A stretch of DNA of 64,000 nt from Nocardia sp. NBC_01327 (lineage in GTDB: Bacteria > Actinomycetota > Actinomycetes > Mycobacteriales > Mycobacteriaceae), in NCBI RefSeq assembly GCF_035958815.1, contig NZ_CP108383.1, positions 2,666,001 through 2,730,000 on the forward strand. Direction: 5' to 3'. Positions 9,803 through 19,050 of this stretch are shown here, in pieces; position 1 is the stretch's first letter, and each line of letters begins with the position of its first letter. Under the pieces are notes generated by a model. That model ran no database searches and was not told where the DNA came from. It saw only the letters and a list, made by a program, of their open reading frames with translations. Position numbers and translations under genes: made by a program.

Positions 9803-11289
9803 GCGAGCGAACAATGGGCGCAGCCGAGCTGACCAAGCTTTCCGCCGCGGAGCTTGCCGAGAAGATCCACGCCCGCGAGGTTTCCTCGGTCGAGGTCACC
9901 GAGGCGCACATTCAGCGCATCGGCGAGGTCGACGGCGAGATCAATGCCTTCCTGCACGTGGCGGGTGAGCAGGCGCTGCTGACCGCCGCCGAGGTGGATC
10001 GCGCGATCGCCGCAGGCACCGTCGCCTCACCGCTGGCCGGTGTTCCCTTGGCGCTCAAGGACGTTTTCACCACCACCGATATGCCGACCACCTGTGGATC
10101 GAAGATCCTCGAGGGCTGGGTCTCGCCGTACGACGCGACGCTGACCACGCGGCTGCGGCAGGCGGGCATCCCGATTCTGGGCAAGACCAATATGGACGAG
10201 TTCGCCATGGGCTCCTCCACCGAGAACTCGGCGTACGGCCCGACCCGGAACCCGTGGGATACCACCCGAATTCCGGGCGGCTCCGGCGGTGGTTCGGCGG
10301 CGGCGCTCGCCTCCTATCAGGCTCCGCTGGCCATCGGCACCGATACCGGTGGTTCCATTCGCCAGCCCGCCGCGGTCACCGCGACCGTCGGCACCAAGCC
10401 CACCTACGGCACCGTCTCGCGGTACGGCCTCATCGCCTGCGCGTCCTCGCTGGATCAGGGTGGGCCGTGCGGTCGCACCGTGCTGGATACCGCGCTGCTG
10501 CACGAGGTTATCGCCGGGTACGACCCGCGCGACTCCACCTCGCGCAATGTGCCGGTGCCGCCGGTGGTCGCCGCCGCCCGCGAGGGCGCCAAGGGCGATC
10601 TGACCGGTGTGAAGGTCGGTGTGGTGCGCGAGCTGCACTCCGACAGCTACCAGCCGGGTGTCATCAATTCCTTCGATGCCGCTGTGGCGCAGTTGAAGGA
10701 GCTCGGCGCCGAGGTGCTGGAGGTGTCCTGCCCGAACTTCGTGCACGCGCTGGCCGCCTACTACCTCATCCTGCCGTCCGAGGTGTCCTCGAACCTGGCG
10801 CGCTTCGATTCCATGCGGTACGGGGTGCGCGTCGGTGACGACGGGTCGCACAGTGCGGATCAGGTCATGTCGCTCAGCCGTGCGGCCGGCTTCGGCCCGG
10901 AGGTCAAGCGCCGCATCATGATCGGCACCTATGCGCTGTCGGCCGGTTACTACGACGCCTATTACGGTCAGGCGCTGAAGGTCCGCACGCTCATCGCGCG
11001 CGACTTCGACCGGGCGTACGAGTCGGTGGATGTGCTGGTCTCGCCGACCAGCCCGTTCACGCCGTGGAAGCTGGGCGAGAAGGTCAACGATCCGCTGGCC
11101 ATGTACCTGTCCGACCTGTGCACGCTGCCGACCAACCTGGCCGGGCACTGCGGTATGTCGGTCCCGTCCGGGCTGAGCAAGGACGACGGTATGCCGGTGG
11201 GTCTGCAGATCATGGCGCCGGCGCTGGCCGATGATCGGCTCTATCGGGTCGGCGCGGCCTACGAGGCGGCGCGCGGCCCGGTCGCTTGA
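9799..11289 (+). CDS. gatA: Glutamyl-tRNA(Gln) amidotransferase subunit A
   Basis: GatA is the amidase subunit: it releases ammonia from glutamine for transfer by GatB. The 496-residue product has the amidase signature [13 protein letters not shown] and an intact Ser-cisSer-Lys triad at about K87, S162 and S186 (ALKDVF, GGSGGGS, GGSIRQ). Its ATG overlaps the gatC stop, so the two are translationally coupled. gatB lies about 20 kb away in this window, which is unlike the compact order in many bacteria. Confidence 0.98.
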   Translation: MSERTMGAAELTKLSAAELAEKIHAREVSSVEVTEAHIQRIGEVDGEINAFLHVAGEQALLTAAEVDRAIAAGTVASPLAGVPLALKDVFTTTDMPTTCGSKILEGWVSPYDATLTTRLRQAGIPILGKTNMDEFAMGSSTENSAYGPTRNPWDTTRIPGGSGGGSAAALASYQAPLAIGTDTGGSIRQPAAVTATVGTKPTYGTVSRYGLIACASSLDQGGPCGRTVLDTALLHEVIAGYDPRDSTSRNVPVPPVVAAAREGAKGDLTGVKVGVVRELHSDSYQPGVINSFDAAVAQLKELGAEVLEVSCPNFVHALAAYYLILPSEVSSNLARFDSMRYGVRVGDDGSHSADQVMSLSRAAGFGPEVKRRIMIGTYALSAGYYDAYYGQALKVRTLIARDFDRAYESVDVLVSPTSPFTPWKLGEKVNDPLAMYLSDLCTLPTNLAGHCGMSVPSGLSKDDGMPVGLQIMAPALADDRLYRVGAAYEAARGPVA

Positions 11290-11325
11290 GACCGAGCCCG
11301 ATCATCTGATCGGACAGGCTGATTC

Positions 11326-11366
11326 GGCTCCCGGCTGGTTCTTACCGGCCGGGAGCTGTTTTCTTT
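11326..11366 (+). terminator. Intrinsic terminator of gatCA
   Basis: A 14-bp stem with one mismatch (GGCTCCCGGC... at 11326, closing at 11357) around a TCTT loop is followed by TGTTTTCTTT. Stem plus T-rich tract is a classical Rho-independent terminator. It may also serve the convergent gene ending at 11380. Confidence 0.85.
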
Positions 11367-11379
11367 GCGCCGCGCCGGT

Positions 11380-12780
11380 TCAGCAGCTGCCGAGTGCCGT
11401 GCCCTGATCGGTGCCGTAGCGGTGGCCGTGCCCGGAGGGAGCGTCGAGGGCCCCGAGCAGATCCGCACTGGTCTGAATGAAGCTGACGAAGGGAATCCAG
11501 CCGGGGACAGGGGCATCCGGGCGGGTGCCGGTGAGATTCGGTGCGCGCCACAACAATGCCGGAGACCAGCGGACCACGGGGTCGGACGCGTTCGCGAGAA
11601 TCGTTGCGCCGCTGCGGTGTACCGCACCGGCAGGCGGTCCGGCCCACAGCACCGCGCAGGTGCGGCGCGCCTGATCGGCATCATCGGTGAAGATCGAACT
11701 GCCGCCCAGTGCGCCGAGGCTCTGACCGTAGACGTACAGCTTCGGCCGCTGCGGCAGTGTCGAAATCCGTTGTTCGACAGCATCGAACAGGGCGCGGGCG
11801 GACTGTTCGGCGGCCTTGCGGCCGAACACGAAGGTCGCCCAGCTGGGCGCCTCCGAATACTGGAGTCCGACCAGCGTCACATCGCCGCCGAAGCGCCGAT
11901 CGAGACCGGCGGCCGCCTCGCCGTCGATCCAGCCCGACCCGGTCGGCACGGTGACCACCAGATTCCCGCGCTGCAGTCCGCCCGAGCGCTCCAGCTCTCG
12001 AATGACCAGCGCCACCCGCGCATTCAGATCCGGCGCGGAATTCAATCCCACATACACCCGCACCGCCTGCGCCGGAGTCCCGGCCACGAACTTGCGCCCC
12101 TGCGCGCCCAGAGACGGCCAGCTCGCTGCCGACACCGGGCTACCCGACCTCGACGACGAAATCGGTTGTGACAGGCCCGGATCGACAAAGGCATTCGCCG
12201 ACGCATAGGCCGCCTTCCGCCAGTCGACAACGGTGGGCACCACCACGAACTGTGCCGCCACCCCGGCACCCAGCAGCAGCGCCAGACTGCGCATCCGGCC
12301 CAATCGCCGCACCACCCAGCGGATTCCGAGAATCCCGCCGACCACCACCCCGGTGATCAGCGCCGATCCGACCGCCCACTGCACCCAGTACCAGGGACCG
12401 ACGGCCGACACCCCCATCGCGCCTCGCAGCCGGTTCTGCCAATCCTGTGCCTGCGCCATCGCGACAAGCACCGCCGCCCCGGCCACCACCAGCGCTGCTC
12501 CTCGCCACCGCGCCGCTATGCCATGGAACCCCATCCGCCGCAGGACAATCCGCCCGAGCCCCACCACGGCCAGGCCGAGTAGCACCAGCACCGCGGTCAC
12601 GACCGCCTGCGCGGTCGGGGTCCGCGGCAACAACCCCGGCGCCAGCGAAGCCAGCACCCCGAACACCACCCCCACCGTGGTCCCCACCCGGGGCATTCCG
12701 ACTCTCACACGCGCAGGAGGGGGTTCGTATGCGTTGCCCTCCGCACCGATGCGGCCCGGCGCAGTGCTGTGGTTGTTCAT
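11380..12780 (-). CDS. Membrane alpha/beta-hydrolase (PF10081-type)
   Basis: The 466-residue product has four hydrophobic N-terminal segments within residues 20-185 (for example VGVVFGVLASLAPGLL and AVVTAVLVLLGLAVVGLG). A C-terminal serine hydrolase domain carries the nucleophile elbow YGQSLGALG. This is the layout of the actinobacterial Abhydrolase_9 family, membrane-bound with the catalytic domain probably outside. The ATG shares one base with the stop of the phospholipase-like gene (TAATG), so the pair is coupled. A role in lipid turnover is plausible but inferred. Confidence 0.88.
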   Translation of the reverse strand: MNNHSTAPGRIGAEGNAYEPPPARVRVGMPRVGTTVGVVFGVLASLAPGLLPRTPTAQAVVTAVLVLLGLAVVGLGRIVLRRMGFHGIAARWRGAALVVAGAAVLVAMAQAQDWQNRLRGAMGVSAVGPWYWVQWAVGSALITGVVVGGILGIRWVVRRLGRMRSLALLLGAGVAAQFVVVPTVVDWRKAAYASANAFVDPGLSQPISSSRSGSPVSAASWPSLGAQGRKFVAGTPAQAVRVYVGLNSAPDLNARVALVIRELERSGGLQRGNLVVTVPTGSGWIDGEAAAGLDRRFGGDVTLVGLQYSEAPSWATFVFGRKAAEQSARALFDAVEQRISTLPQRPKLYVYGQSLGALGGSSIFTDDADQARRTCAVLWAGPPAGAVHRSGATILANASDPVVRWSPALLWRAPNLTGTRPDAPVPGWIPFVSFIQTSADLLGALDAPSGHGHRYGTDQGTALGSC

Positions 12781-13721
12781 TACGCCACCGCCATCACGCG
12801 CGGGCGGCTGCCGGAGTTGCGGGCTGCACGGCGGAATGTCACTGCGGCTGCGATGGATCCGATGGTCAGGGCGGCGATTCCGGCGGGGAGGAGGGAGTGG
12901 GAGGGGCCGAAGGAGTTGTCGAGGGCCGGTTCGTAGACGGGAACGCCGTAGTGCTGGCGGATGGAGTTGAGGTCTACGAAGGTGCTGGCTACGCCTGCCA
13001 TGACCTGGCATTCGGCGCGGGAGACGGGGTTGGCGCGGGTATCGCAGGAGGCGTACATGCGCTGTTCCAGTGCGGCGTCGGCGGTTTGGCGGGCCCAGGG
13101 GCCGAGGGGGTGGCCGCGGTTGTCGGCGTAGCGGAGCAGGTCGTAGCCGAGATCGTGGGCCTTGCAGGCGAGGTCGAACTCCCGGGGGAGGGGGATGGGG
13201 GAGGAGCAGTCGCCGTGCGGGTTGACCAGCATGCCCGCCTCGATGACCGGGCGGTATCCGGCTTCGGTGACGAAGGCCTCGGGGATATCGGACGGGTCGG
13301 GCTGTGCGGCAGCCGATTCGAGGATTCCGGCGCGTGCCCCGGCGTCCTCCGCGACCGCCGGTGCGGCTGCGGCGGCGCTCGCGGAAGGCGCGAAAGCTAC
13401 TGCGACGGAGAACAGTACGGACGCGGCGGTGGCGAGCATGCCGAAGCGGTACAGGCGACCTGGCGTCGACGACGCACTCGCCGCGAGCGGCGGGTCCCGG
13501 TCGATGCGAGTGGATACCGACTCTGCCGCGCGGTGATCGGATACCGACACTGCCGCGCGGCGGTCGTCGTGGGAGGTTCGATTGCTGAGGTGGCCGCCGC
13601 GATCGGCACTGGTCGCCACGTTCGGTGCGGCGTCGGTGTCGGCGGGCAGGGCTCGGGCGGTGTCACTCGCGAGCGGAGTGGAGTGGGGCGCAGTGACCGG
13701 GTCGGACGGGAACGCTCTCAT
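12780..13721 (-). CDS. Secreted prokaryotic phospholipase-A2-like protein
   Basis: The product is up to 313 residues. A hydrophobic segment near residues 93-118 followed by ASAAAAA looks like a signal sequence. Next comes a PLA2-type active site: NPHGDCSSP (calcium loop, D171-C172-S173) and FDLACKAHDLGYD with the catalytic H189-D190. A second hydrophobic segment near the C-terminus may be an anchor. The 90 residues before the signal are low-complexity, with a 20-base direct repeat at 13504-13560, so the true start may be downstream. It would release fatty acids from phospholipids; the TAATG link to the hydrolase suggests a shared lipid task. Confidence 0.75.
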   Translation of the reverse strand: MRAFPSDPVTAPHSTPLASDTARALPADTDAAPNVATSADRGGHLSNRTSHDDRRAAVSVSDHRAAESVSTRIDRDPPLAASASSTPGRLYRFGMLATAASVLFSVAVAFAPSASAAAAAPAVAEDAGARAGILESAAAQPDPSDIPEAFVTEAGYRPVIEAGMLVNPHGDCSSPIPLPREFDLACKAHDLGYDLLRYADNRGHPLGPWARQTADAALEQRMYASCDTRANPVSRAECQVMAGVASTFVDLNSIRQHYGVPVYEPALDNSFGPSHSLLPAGIAALTIGSIAAAVTFRRAARNSGSRPRVMAVA

Positions 13722-13888
13722 GTGGAATGACGCTAGGAATCAGAGCGATATCCGGGCTTCACGCTGGGGGGCTGTTCCCGCATGGGCGGGGTGGGGGAGC
13801 CAAAGGGGCCGGCAGTACTGCGGTATGGGGTGCGAGATCACTCGGGGGTATGACGTGCCGGGCCGCGGAGTTCTCTACCGTCGAGAGC

Positions 13889-15130
13889 ATGGTCGGTAAA
13901 TTGGCGAAGAGTGGGCGCTCGCCGGCGTCACGGCAGCGGGCGCGGCAGTGGTTCGACGGATTCACGGTGCTGGTCGCGATCATCTTCATCGCGGTCGCGT
14001 GGCCGACGCTGCACATCACCCATCAGGTGCCGGCGGCGGCGCAGCCCTTCATCGCCGGGTTCGCGGCCTTCCCGATTCTGCTCATGCGGGTGAATCCCGC
14101 TCTGGGATGGGCGGTTTCGGCCGGATCGGCGCTGCTCATCTCGCTCGCGGTGCCGCATCAGCACGGGAACAGTCTGCCGTTCCAGGTGGTGCACATCCTG
14201 TGCCTGTTCGCGCTGGTGTTCGCGGTGGCGGTGCGCTCGCCCATGCAGATCGTGGGCGTGGCGTGGCTGGCCACCTCGCTGCTGTTCGCCACCACCATGG
14301 CGGCCACCGGGGACAGTTTCGCGCAGGCCGGCCTGGGCTGGCCGATCGCCATTACCGGCCTGGTGGTGCTGGGTCTGCTGGTGCGCTGGGTGGTGGTGTC
14401 CCGGCAGGCGCTGCTCAAGCAGGCCGAGGAGACGGATCTGGAGCGGGCCCGCCGCGCCATCCTCGAGGAGAAGGCGCGCATCGCCCGCGACCTGCACGAT
14501 GTGGTCGCGCACCATATGTCCATGGTGGTGGTGCAGGCGCAGACCGCGCCCTACCGCATCGACGGATTGTCGCCGGAGGCGCGCGAGGAGTTCGAATCCA
14601 TCGGTACGGGCGCCCGGGCCGCGCTCAACGAGATTCGCGGACTGCTGGGGGTGCTGCGCAGTGACGGTCAGCTGCCCGAGCACGCACCTCAGCCCGCCGC
14701 CGCCGATGTGCTGACCCTGCTCGAGGGCGCCCGCCGCGCCGGGGTGCCGCTCACCTGGACCATCGACGGCAGTCTCGACCTCGTGCCCGCGACCACCGGG
14801 CTCGCGCTGTACCGCATTGTGCAGGAGTCGCTGGCGAATACGTCGCGGCACGCACCCGGTGCGCCGGTGTGGGTGCGGATCGCCAGCACAACCGCGCTGA
14901 CCCTGTCAATCACCAATGATCGCCCGCACGGTCCGGGCCACGGCGATCAGTCCGGCGGCAGTGGCATCGCAGGGATGCAGGCGAGGGCGCTGGCGGTCGG
15001 CGGGACACTCACTGCCGCACCGCGTCCCGACGGCGGATTCGAGGTGCGCGCCGAACTGCCGCTGATTGCTGTTGTCGGAGACGGAAGCGCGACGGCTGTA
15101 CTGGGATCCGACGCACTGGCCGGAATGTAG
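13889..15130 (+). CDS. Sensor histidine kinase (DesK/NarX-type, HisKA_3)
   Basis: The 413-residue product has about five transmembrane segments in residues 22-170, then a HisKA_3 dimerisation helix with the phospho-acceptor in ARIARDLHDVVAHHMS (H203), and a C-terminal HATPase (LYRIVQESLANTSRHA, then GSGIAGMQARALAVGG). There is no large external sensor domain, so it probably senses something in the membrane. It is followed after 345 bp by a NarL-type response regulator, its likely partner. ATG 13889 starts the first helix-bearing reading frame. Confidence 0.92.
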   Translation: MVGKLAKSGRSPASRQRARQWFDGFTVLVAIIFIAVAWPTLHITHQVPAAAQPFIAGFAAFPILLMRVNPALGWAVSAGSALLISLAVPHQHGNSLPFQVVHILCLFALVFAVAVRSPMQIVGVAWLATSLLFATTMAATGDSFAQAGLGWPIAITGLVVLGLLVRWVVVSRQALLKQAEETDLERARRAILEEKARIARDLHDVVAHHMSMVVVQAQTAPYRIDGLSPEAREEFESIGTGARAALNEIRGLLGVLRSDGQLPEHAPQPAAADVLTLLEGARRAGVPLTWTIDGSLDLVPATTGLALYRIVQESLANTSRHAPGAPVWVRIASTTALTLSITNDRPHGPGHGDQSGGSGIAGMQARALAVGGTLTAAPRPDGGFEVRAELPLIAVVGDGSATAVLGSDALAGM

Positions 15131-15155
15131 GCGCGGCAATCGCTGCCGCCATCGC

Positions 15156-15186
15156 GTGGCCGGGATCCGTTGTGGATCCCGGCCAC
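15156..15186 (+). terminator. Perfect hairpin after the histidine kinase gene
   Basis: GTGGCCGGGATCC (15156-15168) and its exact complement at 15174-15186 form a 13-bp stem with a 5-base loop, 26 bases after the stop codon. It may end or attenuate transcription before the response-regulator gene. No T run. Confidence 0.65.
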
Positions 15187-15253
15187 AAGCGTGCCGGGAA
15201 GCGGCCGATCAACGGCCGCACCCTCACTCTCGACGACGGGGGTCCAGCATCGC

Positions 15254-15350
15254 CGTATGAGGGGGACGGCGTGGTCGTATGAGAGAACGGGCATCCTCGC
15301 GCGAGGGCGATCGGAACGGCGCGGGGAGAGGATCGACGTACTCGTATGAG
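15254..15350 (+). repeat. Three CGTATGAG repeats between kinase and response-regulator genes
   Basis: The 345-bp gap 15131-15475 holds the hairpin above and three copies of CGTATGAG at 15254, 15276 and 15343. The first and third extend to CGTATGAGGGGGA followed by CGGC or TCGGC. Spacing is 22 and 67 bases. They look like binding sites, possibly for the downstream NarL-type regulator. A 30-codon open frame within the gap has no ribosome site or recognisable product, so I see no gene here. Confidence 0.45.
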
Positions 15351-15475
15351 GGGGATCGGCATGGCGTGCGGCACGCTCGATGATCGGGGTGGGCGTGTTG
15401 GGGTGCGAGGTTGCGGGGGTGGGGGCTGTGGGGTGGGGGACGTGGCAAACTCGGTGGGGTGTGCGAGGTGGGATT

Positions 15476-16135
15476 GTGGCGATAACGGTATTGATCGCTG
15501 ACGACCAGGCGATGGTTCGGCAGGGGTTCGGTGCGCTGCTGTCCGCGCAACCCGATATCAGCGTGATCGGGGATGCGCCCGACGGCAAAACCGCTGTGGC
15601 GGAGGCGAAACGATTGCGCCCTGATGTGGTGCTCATGGATGTGCGCATGCCGGAGATGAACGGGCTCGACGCGGCCCGGGCGATTCTCTCGGCGGGCTTC
15701 GATCCGCCGGTGCGGGTGCTCATGCTCACCACCTTCGATATCGACGACTATGTGTACGAGGCACTGGGTATCGGCGCGAGCGGCTTCCTGCTCAAGGACG
15801 CCCCCGCCGAAGAACTGGTGCGCGCCGTGCGCGTGGTCGCCGCCGGTGATGCGCTACTCGCGCCGACCGTGACGCGCCGGCTCATCGCCGATGTCACCAG
15901 GCGCCGCAATCGCCGCGCCCCGGCGCCCGCGCTCTCGGTGCTCACACCGCGCGAGCGGGAGGTGCTGGAATTGGTCGCACGCGGTCTGTCCAATGCCGAG
16001 ATCGCCGATAATCTTTTCGTCGCGGAACAGACCGTGAAGACCCATGTATCGAAGGTTTTCGCCAAACTGAATCTGCGTGATCGCGCGCAGGCGGTGGTGC
16101 TGGCCTACGAATCCGGGCTGGTGACACCGGGCTGA
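15476..16135 (+). CDS. NarL/LuxR-type response regulator
   Basis: The 219-residue product has a receiver domain (ITVLIADDQAMVRQGF; phospho-acceptor D55 in VVLMDVRMPEMNG; T/K switch in MLTTF and FLLKDAPAEEL) and a LuxR-type DNA-binding domain (LTPREREVLELVARGLSNAEIA, then EQTVKTHVSKVFAKL). GTG 15476 was chosen because GAGGTGGG lies just upstream and the receiver begins at once. It pairs with the kinase at 13889. Confidence 0.95.
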   Translation: MAITVLIADDQAMVRQGFGALLSAQPDISVIGDAPDGKTAVAEAKRLRPDVVLMDVRMPEMNGLDAARAILSAGFDPPVRVLMLTTFDIDDYVYEALGIGASGFLLKDAPAEELVRAVRVVAAGDALLAPTVTRRLIADVTRRRNRRAPAPALSVLTPREREVLELVARGLSNAEIADNLFVAEQTVKTHVSKVFAKLNLRDRAQAVVLAYESGLVTPG

Positions 16136-16230
16136 GAGGGCCGTCGCTCCGGGCTGTTCCCAGCCCGGGTCAGGCAGCGCTCGGCGCGGTAGGCTCACGG
16201 ACTTGTACGTCACCGGAAGGGGGTCGGGCA

Positions 16231-18786
16231 GTGTTGAACAGCGGTGACGTGTTCGCTGGTTTCACCATTGAGCGGCTGCTCGGGCAGGGCGGGATGGGAT
16301 CGGTGTATCTCGCCCGCCATCCACGGCTGGGGCGGCTCACCGCCTTGAAGCTGCTGAATCGGGAGCTCTTCGCGGACAGGGAGATCCGCATTCGCTTCAA
16401 TCGCGAGGCCGATCTGGTGGCGCAGCTCGATCACCCCAATATCGTCGAGGTGTACGACCGCGGCACCGAAGACGAACAGCTCTGGATCTCCATGCAGTAC
16501 ATCGACGGTGTCGATGCCGCCGGGGTGGATGTCACCATGCTGCCGCCGGAGCGGGCCGTGCAGATCATCGAAGGTGTCGCCGCCGCACTGGATTACGCGC
16601 ACACCATGGGTGTGCTGCACCGGGATGTGAAGCCCGCCAATATCATTCTGGCGCGCGCCGTCGGCGGGCACGGCGAGCGGGTGTTCCTCACCGACTTCGG
16701 GATCGCCCGCCTGCGTGAGGATTCCACCCACCTGACCCAGCGCGGAATGTTCACCGCCACCCTGGCTTACGCCTCGCCGGAGCAGATGACCGGCGCACAC
16801 CTCGACCACACCACCGATCAGTACTCCCTGGCGTGCGCCCTCTACTGGCTGCTCATCGGCGCGGGCCCCTTCGACTCCCCGGACCCGTCCGAACTCATTC
16901 GCGGCCACCTGCAACTGCTGCCCCCACCGGTCAGCCTCCGCCGCCCCGGCCTCACCCCCGCCATGGACGCGGTCATCACCAAGGGCATGGCCAAACGCCC
17001 CATGGACCGCTTCCCCTCCTGCAGCGAATTCGCCAAGGCCGCCCGACGCGCGCTCACCGCCTCCCCGGGCCAGCCCGTCTACCCGAATCAGCCTGCCCCC
17101 CAACTGTCTTCCCCACCCGGCTACGCCCCCGCACCGGCCGCCTACGCCCCACCCGCCGGCTACCCCGCCCCGCCCCAGAACTACCCGCCCGGCGCTCCGG
17201 CGCAGAACTACCCGCCTGCCCCCGCTGCCCCGCCTGGCGCTCCGGCGCAGAACTACCCGCCTGTCCCCGCTGCCCCGCAGGGCTACCCGGCCGCCTATCC
17301 GATGCCCTCGCAGGGCTATCCCGCCGGTTACCCTGCGGCGCAACAACCGGCCCTCGCCCCGCAGCAGCCGATCCCCGCCGCCCTGCCACATCCGCAGACC
17401 CCCTCCGCGCATACTTCGAACCCCAATGCCTCTGTACCGCAACAGGTCGCGCCACCGCCGTCCTCCGACCCGGCGAATCCAGAAGTGCCACCTACGGATT
17501 CATCCGGTCAGTTGACGGATGTCGTTCCGCACCCGGTGGCTTCGCCGACACCACAGGAGGCCCTGTACTCCCAACCCACCGACTCTTTCCCGACCCCAAG
17601 GGTTCCCCCGCACTCGGAGCCCTCCCCGTCCCTCCCCGGCGCCATCGAGCGATCTGTCTCCGGCACCGCTGAGCGGCAGCCCGGGAGCGCTGTTGCGCAG
17701 CCCGAAGATCTCGCTGCAGGTTCGAAGCCCGAAACGCAGGTGGCGGGCGCGGACACGCGGCTGTCGTGCGACACCGGCGCGGAGTCTCCCCCCGCAGTTC
17801 CACCACAGTCGATTCCGCCCGGGACTGCCCCTGTCGCTGCCGAACCGCCGACGAGCCTCGGGCCGCGGCCCGCAGATCCCGGCGCGCATCCGAAACATGC
17901 AGCGCGGACATCGGGCGGCGCCCCGTCGAACGCCGCCGATTCAGAGCCGCAGTCGGACATTCCGCCGCGTGGAGAAGGGGATTGGCAACCGGCGACTTCG
18001 ACCGACAGCGCGCCGGACCCTGCTGAGGGAGTGTCGGAGTCTGCGCAGGGCTCGGCGAAGACCGCAGTAGGAGAGCCGAATACGGACGGGTCGACGGCGG
18101 CAAGTGGGTCGGCACCAGATGCTGAGGGCACGCGGGGCAGGACTACCGGGGCGGACGTCGAGGTGACTGGAGGGGTCCCCGGTGCGGTGGATCAGGACAG
18201 CATGCTGACAGCTGACAGTCCGATCGTGGCGGCGGGGGCGGAGCCGAGTGTCGAATCCGCGGAAGTCCGTGGTGCGGAGGTGTATCCGGGTCCGGGTTTG
18301 CGGCATCCGCAGTCCGGGGAGTTCGTGCCTGCGGAGGGCGGCGGTTCCGGGGCTGGGGGCTCGGCGGTGGAACGTAGGTGGGCTCGCGGCGCGGCACCTG
18401 CTGGGAGTGCGGCCACGGGTGCGGAGGCCACGGGCGCTGGAATGCACTTCGGCGGTGTGGATTCCACGGGGTCGGGGGCGCAGTTCCCCGGTGTGGAATC
18501 TACGGGGTCGGGGGCGCAGTTCTCCGGTGTGGAATCCACGGGGCCGGGGGCGCCATTCTCCGGTGTGGAATCCACGGGCCCCGGGCCGCAGTTCCCCGGT
18601 GTGGACGGCACGGGACGGGGGTTCGGGCCGCCGCCGGGGTATCCGATGAATTCCGGTCCGCAGCAGTCGGTTCCGGAGGGCGACGGGGTGGGGCGGTCGC
18701 AGGTTGCGGCGTTGGTGGTGCTGGGGGTGGCGGCGGTGGCGCTGCTGGTGATGTTGGCGATTGTGGTGGTGCAGGTCGTCGGGTAG
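16231..18786 (+). CDS. Membrane Ser/Thr protein kinase (PknB family) with long disordered linker
   Basis: Residues 10-275 form a complete kinase: glycine loop LLGQGGMGSVY, K40, catalytic HRDVKPAN (D132), DFG at 155-157 and YASPEQ in the activation segment. Some 540 residues of low-complexity Pro/Ala/Gly/Ser-rich sequence follow, with internal repeats. One transmembrane segment (about 824-849) lies at the very C-terminus, with no extracellular sensor beyond it. The 851-residue length is mostly linker. GTG 16231 has GGAAGG upstream. It is a tail-anchored kinase, so it probably takes its signal from partner proteins through the linker rather than from outside the cell. Confidence 0.93.
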   Translation: MLNSGDVFAGFTIERLLGQGGMGSVYLARHPRLGRLTALKLLNRELFADREIRIRFNREADLVAQLDHPNIVEVYDRGTEDEQLWISMQYIDGVDAAGVDVTMLPPERAVQIIEGVAAALDYAHTMGVLHRDVKPANIILARAVGGHGERVFLTDFGIARLREDSTHLTQRGMFTATLAYASPEQMTGAHLDHTTDQYSLACALYWLLIGAGPFDSPDPSELIRGHLQLLPPPVSLRRPGLTPAMDAVITKGMAKRPMDRFPSCSEFAKAARRALTASPGQPVYPNQPAPQLSSPPGYAPAPAAYAPPAGYPAPPQNYPPGAPAQNYPPAPAAPPGAPAQNYPPVPAAPQGYPAAYPMPSQGYPAGYPAAQQPALAPQQPIPAALPHPQTPSAHTSNPNASVPQQVAPPPSSDPANPEVPPTDSSGQLTDVVPHPVASPTPQEALYSQPTDSFPTPRVPPHSEPSPSLPGAIERSVSGTAERQPGSAVAQPEDLAAGSKPETQVAGADTRLSCDTGAESPPAVPPQSIPPGTAPVAAEPPTSLGPRPADPGAHPKHAARTSGGAPSNAADSEPQSDIPPRGEGDWQPATSTDSAPDPAEGVSESAQGSAKTAVGEPNTDGSTAASGSAPDAEGTRGRTTGADVEVTGGVPGAVDQDSMLTADSPIVAAGAEPSVESAEVRGAEVYPGPGLRHPQSGEFVPAEGGGSGAGGSAVERRWARGAAPAGSAATGAEATGAGMHFGGVDSTGSGAQFPGVESTGSGAQFSGVESTGPGAPFSGVESTGPGPQFPGVDGTGRGFGPPPGYPMNSGPQQSVPEGDGVGRSQVAALVVLGVAAVALLVMLAIVVVQVVG
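18454..18633 (+). repeat. Five 36-bp tandem repeats inside the kinase gene
   Basis: Units begin with GGTGTGGA at 18454, 18490, 18526, 18562 and 18598, an exact 36-bp period. Each encodes 12 residues of the form GV-(D/E)-STGSGAQFP, with Ser/Pro variation; the last copy is degenerate. An earlier 45-bp pair starting GGCGCTCCGG lies at 17191 and 17236. Copy number could vary between strains. Confidence 0.85.
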
Positions 18787-19050
18787 GGGTGCGGGGGCTG
18801 CCGCGCAGGGGTGAAGGGGACTGCCGCGCTTGGCGGTAGGAGGTTGGCGCGCCCGGCTCGGGGGACGAGGGGGACCAGGATCAGGCTCCGGCTCTTACCG
18901 GGCGCGGGTTCAAGTCCAGCATTGCCGTAGCCGCCGGGCAACCGCATTCGCGCGTCCCGGGAAAGTTTGCGAAAGCGCCAGGTCGGCATTCATACCGCAT
19001 GGGAGCATCGTTCATAGTGACCGAAAACTGCCTTCGCGGGGGAGGACTCG

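Noticed and set aside
15257..15349. Small gene of 30 codons in the kinase-regulator gap
   Set aside because: No ribosome site, Arg/Gly-rich product, and it overlaps the CGTATGAG repeats.
18904..18920. T-loop-like sequence (GGGTTCAAGTCC) suggesting a tRNA
   Set aside because: The T stem has a mismatch and no acceptor, D or anticodon arm can be placed with normal spacing upstream.
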